NCBI GenBank assembly: GCA_964482395.1
Contig: CAYZXK010000056.1
Span: forward strand, 1 to 16,209
Direction: 5' to 3'
Source: CAYZXK01 sp964482395
GTDB taxonomy: Bacteria > Planctomycetota > Phycisphaerae > UBA1845 > Fen-1342
Length of the DNA stretch: 16,209 nt
The stretch's first letter is position 1. The number at the start of each line of letters is the position of its first letter. The position numbers and the translations under genes were made by a program. Below the pieces are notes generated by a model that searched no databases, was not told the origin of the DNA, and was given only the letters and a program-made list of their open reading frames with translations. Below, piece after piece: positions 1-6,422 of the stretch.

Positions 1-74
1 GGCCCGCGCACCACCGCCATCGTCGGAATCCAGAGTTCCTCCTGCCGCTCACCCCCACGCAGTCCCAATGCCAT
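1..74 (-). CDS. Transposase, N-terminal fragment running off the window (IS1182-like)
   Basis: Only the first 24 codons are inside the window, and the gene continues past base 1. Reading the minus strand from the ATG at 74-72 gives MALGLRGGERQEELWIPTMA and four more residues. This pattern of a basic start, then GGERQxxLW and PT resembles the N-termini I know from IS1182/DDE-type transposases that are common in planctomycetes. A near-perfect ribosome binding site (AAGGAGGA on the minus strand, bases 88-81) lies 6 bases before the ATG and decides the start. Whether the rest of the transposase is intact cannot be seen. The family call rests on recollection of the N-terminal pattern only. The partial reading frame with its ribosome binding site is the firmer part. 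Confidence 0.6.
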   Translation of the reverse strand, partial: MALGLRGGERQEELWIPTMAVVRG

Positions 75-147
75 GCCACATCCTCCTTGATGCCATTATT
101 ATTGCATGCGAGGCAAGGGGTTTTTCAACGGGCTGTTAGGGCCCGTT
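75..147. mobile_element. Probable outer end of the insertion sequence
   Basis: The stretch upstream of the transposase start should hold the element's end. Bases 120-139 (GTTTTTCAACGGGCTGTTAG) look like the terminal repeats of IS1182-like elements as I remember them. AACGGGC (127-133) and GCCCGTT (141-147) form a 7-base-pair hairpin with a 7-base loop. The other terminal repeat and any target-site duplication are outside the window, so the exact boundary is unproven. If it ends here, the element lies only about 60 bases upstream of the next gene (start 208). Confidence 0.35.
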
Positions 148-207
148 TCCCGGAGCGCATGCCGGCGGTCGGCGGAAAGCTCGGGACTTACACGACGGAG
201 GTGCAAC

Positions 208-777
208 ATGTCGTCTACCAGGGTTTTCGTGGCTGCTTTGTGTTTCAGTTTAGTGTCGAGCGCTGCGCTGGCGGATGGCCCGACGCCCTACCAGGGCTCG
301 GGGACCGTTTACGTGATCGAGGACGGCCGTGTCGCCATCGAGTACGCGTCGGGTGAGCGGGCAGCGGAGGCGCTGCTAATCGACCGGGCCTCAGAGCACT
401 TCCTTATCACCAATGGAACAACCGCGAGTATCCTGGCGCCTGGGGTGCCAGTTCCGTCGGGCACAACCTCGAAGATCAAGCTCGCGGGCACCGGCTGCAA
501 CGCAGTCGGCCAGTATGCGGGTACCCTTACACTCCGCTGCGAGGCGAGTGGGAACTGGCGGGTGCAAGTCGCGGCGGGGAACGTCACCACTTTCGATTAC
601 CTGTTCGATTACCAGGCTGAAGCAAGTATGCCCAGCGGAGGTTGTGTCGTACACTGCCCGCAAGGATCGTGCTCGGCTTCCGGGCCGGGGATCAATTGGT
701 GCTTCTGCGGCCTCTTCGGCGAGCCACACTGCGTACACATTGGGCTGGCGTTTGCGGTTAATACCGCGCAGAGGTAG
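208..777 (+). CDS. Exported protein with cysteine-rich C-terminal tail
   Basis: This is a 189-residue protein of unknown function. I start it at the ATG at 208, because ACGGAGG lies just upstream and a clear Sec signal peptide follows (hydrophobic about residues 6-21, likely cut after ALA at 20-22). An in-frame ATG at 106 would bury the signal. Residues 30-140 are predicted beta-rich, with two cysteines (97, 111). The last 45 residues hold six more (146, 150, 155, 165, 167, 175) in the pattern CX3C-X4-C-X9-CXC-X7-C. The protein encoded at 2588-3469 ends in nearly the same pattern, so the tail is probably a shared, disulfide-bonded or modified domain. The next gene encodes an exported LolA-like/thioredoxin protein that could act on it. 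I recognise no family. Confidence 0.75.
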   Translation: MSSTRVFVAALCFSLVSSAALADGPTPYQGSGTVYVIEDGRVAIEYASGERAAEALLIDRASEHFLITNGTTASILAPGVPVPSGTTSKIKLAGTGCNAVGQYAGTLTLRCEASGNWRVQVAAGNVTTFDYLFDYQAEASMPSGGCVVHCPQGSCSASGPGINWCFCGLFGEPHCVHIGLAFAVNTAQR

Positions 778-857
778 GTGCCGACAGGCTTGGGTCGCTG
801 CCCAGCGGGGACTCGTTGTTGGGGCTATGCGGCGTGCTGCGCACAGTGTGGGAGTGA

Positions 858-887
858 TTGCCTCGCAAGGCGACTCAGCAGCATAAT
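858..887 (+). promoter_or_regulatory. Candidate sigma-70 promoter with an overlapping inverted repeat
   Basis: TTGCCT (858-863) and CATAAT (882-887) are separated by 18 bases and match the -35 and -10 consensus at 4 and 5 of 6 positions. The -10 is about 50 bases before the ATG at 939. A small inverted repeat GCCT-CGCA-AGGC (860-871) overlaps the -35 element and could be an operator. No other support. Confidence 0.3.
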
Positions 888-938
888 GCGGCCGTGGCGC
901 GCGGCCGGAAGCGCGTGCAAGGCGCCGGAGGTGTAGCG

Positions 939-2162
939 ATGAGTCGGAACCGATTTGCAGTTTTTCTGTTGGGAGTTGGGGTTGGGCAGGCGGCTGCGGG
1001 TGAGGAGCTGGGCCAACAGGTCCTCGAGGCCCTTCAGAAACTGGATTCGCTGGTGATGCGCGTAAACTACACCTCCCCGCCGTGCACCGTGCCGGCGCCG
1101 GCGCCGCCTGCACTGGTCGCCGATGTAGCCATGGCGCGCGGCGGACGGTTCCGGGTTTGCGTCTTACATGCCGGTAAAGAGGTCGCCGGGGTATGCAGTG
1201 ACGGTACCACGATCTTCGAATGGGACTCGCTCGGAAAGCGTTGGACGCGCTATGCGAAGGGCGGCGCAGAGCAGTGCCGCCTCATCCCGGGAAGTTTCGA
1301 GAACGCGCAGTTGGCCTTTCTCGTCGACCACTACGCGGGATCCTGGCTCGATCCCGGCGGACCCTATGAGTGGTGGTTGCAGCGCCTGCAATTGGCAGAC
1401 GAGGTGACTCGCACTACCGAAACGGTTGTGGGCCGCCCCTGTAATGTGCTGTTGGCCCGCAAGGAGATAAGAGAGGGTCCGTTCCGGGCAACCAACCTGG
1501 CGCGCTTGGCCTATGAGTCCGCGACTCACTTGCCAGTACTGGAGGAGTGCAGCGTCGAGCTGAGCCCCGAGCTGGCCGCCGATCCACCACCGGCGTACCG
1601 CTTCAGCTACGAGCAAGTATTGCCCAACGGGGGGGTCAGCTCCGACCTGTTCGTGTACCGGGCGCCGGAGGGGTTCAACTTCGTAGACCCTCAGGAGCTT
1701 CGGCCACCGATCTCGCCGCTGGTCGGTCAATTGGCGTCCACCTGGAACCTCGAGTCTCTCGATGGCCGGGTCATCTCATTCGACGACGCCAAGAAGCAGA
1801 GCGTGGTGGTCACTACCGCCGCATGGTGCCTAACGTGCAAGGCCGCCGTGAGGGCCCTATCGGCCCTGCCGCAGGAGCCTGAGTTCAAGGATGTGCAGGT
1901 AGTAGTCGTGAGCCTGGATCGCGATCGCAGCGTGGCCACGCGCCACTTGAAAGAGCTGCCGGCCGGCTTGGTGCCCGTGAATGAGCCAGCTTTTCATGAT
2001 AGGCTGGGCTTGCCAGGGGTGCCAACGATCCTCATCGTGGGGCCCGACGGCCGCGTGGCATGGGTTCAGAGGGGCTGGAGCGACACCACCCTGGACGCCG
2101 TTCGCCAAGCCCTGCGCGCCTGTGGAAAGGCGCCCGGTCAGGTGCCGCCCGGCCGGATCTGA
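939..2162 (+). CDS. Exported LolA-like / TlpA-type thioredoxin fusion protein
   Basis: This 407-residue protein is predicted periplasmic. I chose the ATG at 939 because GGAGG lies just upstream and a short signal peptide follows (residues 6-20, cleavage near AAAG at 18-21). Starts further upstream add a non-hydrophobic leader. Residues 22-245 resemble the LolA-like fold common in planctomycete exported proteins (motifs GGRFRV at 68-73 and EWD at 94-96, then a long beta-rich stretch). Residues 258-395 form a TlpA/redoxin-type thioredoxin domain with active site W296-C297-L-T-C300 and the cis-proline loop GVPT (360-363). The CxxC pair implies disulfide reduction, oxidation or isomerisation outside the cytoplasm. 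It follows an exported protein with a six-cysteine tail, a plausible substrate. A broken relative of its LolA-like part lies at 3472-3864. The thioredoxin call is firm, the substrate is inferred. Confidence 0.85.
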   Translation: MSRNRFAVFLLGVGVGQAAAGEELGQQVLEALQKLDSLVMRVNYTSPPCTVPAPAPPALVADVAMARGGRFRVCVLHAGKEVAGVCSDGTTIFEWDSLGKRWTRYAKGGAEQCRLIPGSFENAQLAFLVDHYAGSWLDPGGPYEWWLQRLQLADEVTRTTETVVGRPCNVLLARKEIREGPFRATNLARLAYESATHLPVLEECSVELSPELAADPPPAYRFSYEQVLPNGGVSSDLFVYRAPEGFNFVDPQELRPPISPLVGQLASTWNLESLDGRVISFDDAKKQSVVVTTAAWCLTCKAAVRALSALPQEPEFKDVQVVVVSLDRDRSVATRHLKELPAGLVPVNEPAFHDRLGLPGVPTILIVGPDGRVAWVQRGWSDTTLDAVRQALRACGKAPGQVPPGRI

Positions 2163-2192
2163 CCGCGGCCGAGATCCGCTCCAGTCCCCCCA

Positions 2193-2218
2193 ATCGGCCG
2201 GCCTACTGGCCGGCTGGT
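2193..2218 (+). terminator. Hairpin after the LolA/thioredoxin gene
   Basis: GCCGGCC (2197-2203), loop TACT, GGCCGGC (2208-2214) form a perfect 7-base-pair stem. It extends with wobble pairs to about 11 base pairs, 30 bases after the stop codon. No T-tract follows, so if it ends transcription it is not a classical intrinsic terminator. Confidence 0.35.
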
Positions 2219-2299
2219 CGGTTCGGCGCCAGCACGGGTAGCACGAAAACCGTCGTTTGCCCGAAGCACGTTAGTCCAGGGCAAAAAACGCACCTCCAC

Positions 2300-2327
2300 T
2301 TGACAGAAATGAAAAATGGGTTATATC
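2300..2327 (+). promoter_or_regulatory. Candidate sigma-70 promoter for the second Cys-tail gene
   Basis: A perfect -35 TTGACA (2300-2305) is followed after 16 bases by TATATC (2322-2327), a 4/6 match to the -10. It sits in an AT-rich island (2282-2332) that stands out from the GC-rich surroundings. Transcription from here would give the gene at 2588 a leader of about 250 bases. Confidence 0.5.
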
Positions 2328-2587
2328 TTTCAGACGGTAAGGGTCGACAGGTCGCTGGCGGAACCGGGCCCGTAAGTACGGGAACAGACGTAGAGAAAGT
2401 TTGCGTCGCGCTAGGGTCGCAGCGGGTTGTCTGAGTGGCAGTTTCGGGGGTTCACGGGGCGCGCGGTCGGCGCCGAGCGCGCCACGGCCCAGGGCCGCTG
2501 GCCCCCGTGGAAGCCTAGCCCTGACCCAGCGTTTCAGCGCAGGGCAGCGCGAAGTCTATCGCTCGACTAACTTGGGAGGATGCAACA
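2328..2587 (+). promoter_or_regulatory. Structured non-coding leader upstream of the second Cys-tail gene
   Basis: The 425 bases from 2163 to 2587 hold no convincing gene. Downstream of the candidate promoter are three consecutive inverted repeats. CCCGT-AAGT-ACGGG is at 2369-2382. GGCGCGC (2458-2464) pairs with GCGCGCC (2477-2483). CCACGG (2482-2487) pairs with CCGTGG (2505-2510), enclosing GGGCC-GCT-GGCCC (2492-2504). The second and third share two bases and so could be mutually exclusive. I match it to no known riboswitch. The ribosome binding site GGGAGGA (2574-2580) lies outside all three stems. Confidence 0.3.
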
Positions 2588-3469
2588 ATGTTGAGTCCGT
2601 TAAGTTTCATCGCAGGAACCCTGGCGATTGGCATGTTGCTTACTACGTTGCAAGTCCCTCAATGTCAGAGGCATCCTGGCCCGGCGAAGGAAGACGCCCG
2701 AGCCCAAGTGCAGCAGCAGACCGCGCCACAATCTGGTCAGGATGAACCGGCCCGAGGCCAAGAGCACAGGACGGCCGCTCCCAGCGTTCGCCAGAGCCGC
2801 GCCAGGGCCAAATTGCTGTCGCAGGTGTTGCCGCCGCGACTGGCCGAATTCGTCTTGCGCTACGGTGTTGATGAGATCGTAGGCTCGGGGCCCACGGAAA
2901 AGGACCTGGAAAATCCCAATCCGCTGGGCGTGCTGCGAACGCTTCGGCCACGCGCGTATTTTGTCGTTCGGGGGCCGGCTACCTTGGCACCTGAAGACAC
3001 CGGCCGCGGAGAAAAAGCCGAACCCGCTACCGCATCACGTATCTCGGCAGTGGCAGCGACCCGGGTGGTCATGACGGATGGTTCACTGGTGGCGTTCGGT
3101 GACGAGGTAGGCGTCGCGAACGGAACCCGGATCAGCGATGGATTAGTCGTAAACGCCGGGGAATTAGCACTCCTGGTAAAGACTGCGGACGGATGCTACC
3201 GGGTGGGCCCGGGGGAAGCGGTGCTCGTAAGCGCCGAGTCGCCAGTGGCGCATCTATCGTCTGATGCGCTAGCAGCCTTAGCCAACGACGGATGCAGCGT
3301 GACCTGCGCGGCAGGTTACTATGCCTGCTGCAACGACAACTGGTGGACTGATACCTGCAAGTGCATCCCCGAGGGGCAGTCCGCCGACTGTGACAGCGGG
3401 GGACCAGGCGCAACCAGTTGCTCGATACTGCCCGAGCCGAAGGACTTCAACCCGGAGCCGCTTCCGTAA
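2588..3469 (+). CDS. Exported protein with eight-cysteine C-terminal tail
   Basis: This 293-residue protein has unknown function. The ATG at 2588 has a strong ribosome binding site (GGGAGGA, 7-base spacing). Residues 4-22 are a hydrophobic signal or anchor, and no good lipobox precedes Cys26. Residues 33-75 are Gln/Arg/Pro-rich and probably disordered. Residues 76-230 are a folded region of unknown type, predicted helical then beta-rich. The tail (235-281) has cysteines at 236, 240, 247, 248, 257, 259, 268 and 278, including GCSVTC, GYYACC and CKC. Its spacing (CX3C-X6-CC-X8-CXC-X8-C) closely matches the tail of the protein at 208-777, although the rest is not evidently related. GYYACC-like tails recall small Cys-rich exported proteins of other bacteria, but I cannot name a family. 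A decayed LolA-like gene follows at once, mirroring the first cassette. Confidence 0.75.
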   Translation: MLSPLSFIAGTLAIGMLLTTLQVPQCQRHPGPAKEDARAQVQQQTAPQSGQDEPARGQEHRTAAPSVRQSRARAKLLSQVLPPRLAEFVLRYGVDEIVGSGPTEKDLENPNPLGVLRTLRPRAYFVVRGPATLAPEDTGRGEKAEPATASRISAVAATRVVMTDGSLVAFGDEVGVANGTRISDGLVVNAGELALLVKTADGCYRVGPGEAVLVSAESPVAHLSSDALAALANDGCSVTCAAGYYACCNDNWWTDTCKCIPEGQSADCDSGGPGATSCSILPEPKDFNPEPLP

Positions 3470-3471
3470 CG

Positions 3472-3864
3472 ATGAGTACCCGGTTTGCCCCTTTCGGCGG
3501 TGGCCCACTGCTTTCGGCCGGCTTCAGCCCAGGACGAACGCCAGGCGAACTGACGGCCGAGACGGTAACGGCCCCCGGTGGGCGGCTTCGCGTTCGGGTG
3601 GTGCGGAGCACCGAAGAAATCGCCAGCCTTTGCGGCGACGAGCGCAGGATTGTCTAGTGGGATGCCAGGGCTGAAGGCTGGACCCGGTATCTGAAAGCCG
3701 ACGGCAAGCTGCTGACGCGACTCATCCCTTAGCAGACCGCGGGCGCCCAGATGGGAGCCCTGCTGAGACTGCCCGGAGGGTGGGCCAGGACGGCCGAGTC
3801 ACTCGGGTTCAAGCTGGCCCAGGAGACCAGCGGCTCGCTCGGACATCAAATCGTCGGGCGATTC
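3472..3864 (+). pseudogene. Remnant of a LolA-like gene related to the one at 939-2162
   Basis: One frame runs from the ATG at 3472 to the peptidase gene's end, broken by TAG at 3655-3657 and TAG at 3730-3732. Read through, it aligns with residues about 60-127 of the protein at 939-2162. GGRLRV (3577-3594) matches GGRFRV (residues 68-73). WDARAEGWTRY (3658-3690) matches WDSLGKRWTRY (95-105). RLIP (3718-3729) matches RLIP (114-117), and AQM matches AQL (123-125). The first TAG falls exactly where the intact protein has Glu94. No signal peptide and no thioredoxin domain remain, and the ATG at 3472 lacks a good ribosome binding site. It therefore looks like a truncated, decaying copy. The alignment was made by eye. 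Sequence beyond about 3760 matches weakly, and the exact ends are uncertain. Confidence 0.6.
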
Positions 3865-5562
3865 TTACCGGTCGACTTTCTGGTTCAGCTCTTCCACGAA
3901 GTACCGGGCGGTGAGCGGCTCGTCGGTGGCGTGCTGGGTCAGCGCATTCCAGGGCATCAGGTTGCCGGGACCGAAGATCTTCTCACGCAGCCAGGCACCA
4001 ACCTCTGGCCGGCCATAAAAGCTGCTGACGGTCGGGTTGCTCAGCCCCAGCACCTTGGTCGAAAGATGATGCCGGACCTGGGCCGCGAACAGCTCCCCCA
4101 TCATGTAGCAGTGGTAGTACACCGGCGTGGTCAGGACATGCACTTTGGCGGCATAGTCCGGCCGGTTCACGTCGTCCGGCCAATTAAGTAGCTGGTAACG
4201 GCGCTTCAGTTTGTACCACAGCTCGCCGAGGTTCTGGTCGGGGTTGGAATACAGGCCGTACTCGAACCGCAGCATGACCTGCGACCAGCGGGCGAACAGC
4301 AGGCGTTCGGTCCGCAGAGTCTTGCCGGCCGCCTGCCCGACCCGTCCGGCCGAGGTTTGATCGACGCCCAGCACTCGCGTCAACCACTCGCCGTTCTTGG
4401 ACATCGCCCCGAACATCTCGGCGATCCCCTCGGTGGTGATCCCGTGCGAGGCGGTATGCAGCAGGAACGGCACGTCTTGGCGGATGTACTTGTCGTACAC
4501 CCCATGGCCCAGCTCGTGCAGCAGGGTGTCGGCCCAATAGGCGTTGGGCTTGAGGTTGGCCAGCACCCGAACGTCGCCGGCCCGGTCCAGGTCGGCACAG
4601 AAGGCGTGCGGGCACTTGCCGGGCTTCTCATACAGATCGCTGCGGGCCAGGATGTCCTCCACCGGCAGGCCCAGGCTGGCATAGTAGGTCTTACACAGTT
4701 CGACCACGTCGGCCTTGGCGAACAGCTCACTCAGGTCCAGTTCCGTCCCGGGCGGGGCCTCCTGGAAGAAAAGATCGCCGTAATGCCACGGCCGCAACTG
4801 GTCCACTGTGATCCGGAAACGTGCCGCCCGGGCGGCGTCGATCTCGCTCTTGAGCTCGGCAAACGGATCGCGGGTCAGGGCCTCTAACTCCGCGAAGAGA
4901 TTGAAAAGCTCCTGTTCATCGATTTCCTGGAGCGTAAGGCTCATGGCGAAATAGTCGCGGAACCCAAGCTGCCGGGCCATCTGGTTGCGCAACCGCACCA
5001 GCTCGCGTAGCAGGGGATCCGCCTTGCGGCCGACCTCCATATAGGCCTTCCAGGCGGCCTCGGCCGTCGCCGAATCGGTGGTAGTAGCCAGAATCTCACG
5101 AACATCGTTTTCGGTCAGCGTCCGGTCGCCGACCTGGCTGCGATGGGTGTTGAAAAGCTGTTCGACGTCGCTTTCCAGGTTCACGATCTGCTTGCGCAAC
5201 TGCGGGTCGGCCTGGCCGGCCAGGAAGGCCCGGTACATCACGTCCAACTCTCTTGCCAGAACCGGGTCGCGCACACTGCCCCGCTCCTTGAGAGCTTTGA
5301 GCTGCCCGAACACCTCGCGGTCGCTGTGAAGCTCGACCAGGGCCTGGTCGGCGGCTTTCTTGCGGGCGAAGGCCGCGTCAGTCCCGGTGATGTTCGCCTC
5401 CCACCAGGCCGCCTCGGACTTCAGGGTCAGTGGGCGGAACTTGGCCAGATAGGCGTCCCGCAGAGCGATGAACTCCTGCTCGGCGGCCGGACGCGTCTCC
5501 TGCCCGGCCACGCGACCCGAGCACGAAACGCAGATCAGCATGATCGTCAGGCCCCTTTCCAT
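3865..5562 (-). CDS. Exported HExxH zinc metallopeptidase, M2/M3 (peptidyl-dipeptidase-like) type
   Basis: This 565-residue protein probably cleaves peptides outside the cytoplasm. The zinc site is H349-E350-L-G-H353 with E378 (TTEGIAE) 25 residues later as third ligand. That spacing fits the gluzincin clan of ACE-like M2 and oligopeptidase-like M3 enzymes. The later block YYHCYMMGELFAAQ (482-495) matches the substrate-binding stretch of these families. Length is normal for the family. I start at 5562 because AGGAG lies 8 bases upstream on the minus strand and a short hydrophobic signal (residues 5-19, cleavage near VAG-Q) follows. The longer frame up to 5835 runs into the divergent regulator. 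It is transcribed away from the regulator at 5801 and ends against the pseudogene remnant. The peptidase call is sure, M2 versus M3 is not. Confidence 0.88.
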   Translation of the reverse strand: MERGLTIMLICVSCSGRVAGQETRPAAEQEFIALRDAYLAKFRPLTLKSEAAWWEANITGTDAAFARKKAADQALVELHSDREVFGQLKALKERGSVRDPVLARELDVMYRAFLAGQADPQLRKQIVNLESDVEQLFNTHRSQVGDRTLTENDVREILATTTDSATAEAAWKAYMEVGRKADPLLRELVRLRNQMARQLGFRDYFAMSLTLQEIDEQELFNLFAELEALTRDPFAELKSEIDAARAARFRITVDQLRPWHYGDLFFQEAPPGTELDLSELFAKADVVELCKTYYASLGLPVEDILARSDLYEKPGKCPHAFCADLDRAGDVRVLANLKPNAYWADTLLHELGHGVYDKYIRQDVPFLLHTASHGITTEGIAEMFGAMSKNGEWLTRVLGVDQTSAGRVGQAAGKTLRTERLLFARWSQVMLRFEYGLYSNPDQNLGELWYKLKRRYQLLNWPDDVNRPDYAAKVHVLTTPVYYHCYMMGELFAAQVRHHLSTKVLGLSNPTVSSFYGRPEVGAWLREKIFGPGNLMPWNALTQHATDEPLTARYFVEELNQKVDR

Positions 5563-5650
5563 TGGCGTCACTCCTGGCTGAAACCGGCCCCGACCAGCCG
5601 TGCCAGCACCGTCGGCAAACCCGCAATGCGGCCGGCCAGGGACGGTCAAC

Positions 5651-5656
5651 AGTATA
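5651..5656 (-). promoter_or_regulatory. Candidate -10 element for the peptidase gene
   Basis: On the minus strand this reads TATACT, a 5/6 match to the -10 consensus, about 90 bases before the peptidase ATG. I see no good -35 at the right distance, so this is weak. Confidence 0.25.
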
Positions 5657-5676
5657 CCGCACCGACCCGCCCGCGT

Positions 5677-5705
5677 CCGGCTGGGAGTTCTGGCGCTCCA
5701 GCCGG
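5677..5705. promoter_or_regulatory. Inverted repeat in the divergent intergenic region
   Basis: CCGGCTGG (5677-5684) and CCAGCCGG (5698-5705) are perfect inverted arms around 13 bases. They lie in the 238-base gap between the divergent peptidase and response-regulator genes. The position suits an operator, possibly for the XRE-type regulator itself. It could equally be a chance GC-rich hairpin. Confidence 0.35.
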
Positions 5706-5800
5706 TTGTGCAACGCGAGTGGCGGCCGGGTCGCCCCCTTCGGCCCGGCGGGCGCGGGGCGATTGGAAAGGTCCGCCCAATGGGGGAGAATAGCGGGATC

Positions 5801-6406
5801 ATGCTGCGCATCGTCCCGGTTCGCGTTCTGATCATCGACGACGACCCGTCAGCCTGTCGCCGGCTGGGGGCCTGGCTGCGCGAGGCGGCCTACGACGTGG
5901 TCAGCTTCTGCGATCCGGCTGAGGGCCTGGCCCATGCCGGTCAGGCGCCCTGCCAGGTAGGACTGGTCGATCTGCGGCTTAGCCGGATGGACGGGGCGGT
6001 GGTGTTGGGGCAATTGCACCGTCTGGCCGCCGACATGCGCCTGATCGCCATGAGCGCCTTCCCGGAGGTGCCGCAGGTGATCGCGGCCATACGCGCCGGC
6101 GCTCGGGACCTGTTGGAGAAGCCGGTACAGCGTGAGCCGCTGCTGGAGGCGGTCGGGCGACAGTTGGCCGAGCTGGGGGTCGGCGTGAGGTCGGAGCAGG
6201 AGTTCAACCGCCGACTCGGGGCCCGCATCCGGCTGCTGCGGACGCAGGCCCGGCGGACGCTGGCCGACGTCGCATCCGAGTGCGACATCACCATGGTCCA
6301 TCTTTCCCAGGTCGAGCTGGGCAAAAAGGCGCCTTCGGTATGGGTCCTGGCCCGCATCGCCGGCGCTCTCAAGACGCCGCTTGGGCGACTGCTGGACCAG
6401 ATCTGA
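5801..6406 (+). CDS. Response regulator: receiver domain plus XRE/Cro helix-turn-helix
   Basis: This 201-residue cytoplasmic regulator starts with a receiver domain (residues 6-120). It has the acidic cluster D13-D14-D15, the phospho-acceptor D57 (GLVDLRL), S85 and K107 (LLEKPV), so it should be phosphorylatable. Residues 136-198 are an XRE/Cro-type DNA-binding domain (GARIRLLRTQARRTLADVA, then the recognition helix around HLSQVELGKKAPS). Receiver plus XRE is much less common than receiver plus winged helix or LuxR. Either ATG 5801 (GGAG 12 bases upstream) or ATG 5780 (AAAGG 8 bases upstream, 208 residues) could be the start. I prefer 5801 because the receiver fold begins directly after it. 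No histidine kinase is visible nearby. aroDE follows after 16 bases, so the two are probably cotranscribed. Confidence 0.88.
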   Translation: MLRIVPVRVLIIDDDPSACRRLGAWLREAAYDVVSFCDPAEGLAHAGQAPCQVGLVDLRLSRMDGAVVLGQLHRLAADMRLIAMSAFPEVPQVIAAIRAGARDLLEKPVQREPLLEAVGRQLAELGVGVRSEQEFNRRLGARIRLLRTQARRTLADVASECDITMVHLSQVELGKKAPSVWVLARIAGALKTPLGRLLDQI

Positions 6407-6422
6407 GCTGGCGGCGGGCAAC

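Noticed and set aside
391..1113. A 240-codon minus-strand frame across the first Cys-tail gene and the start of the next
   Set aside because: Its product is Arg/Pro/Ala-rich with no domain. The overlapping plus-strand genes have signal peptides and ribosome binding sites.
3655..3732. The two TAG codons as recoded (read-through) amber codons
   Set aside because: The frame also lacks the signal peptide and the whole thioredoxin domain, so simple decay explains the stops better.
3751..4191. A 146-codon plus-strand frame over the 3' end of the peptidase gene
   Set aside because: From 3865 on it is only the reverse of the peptidase gene. Its first part belongs to the broken LolA-like remnant.
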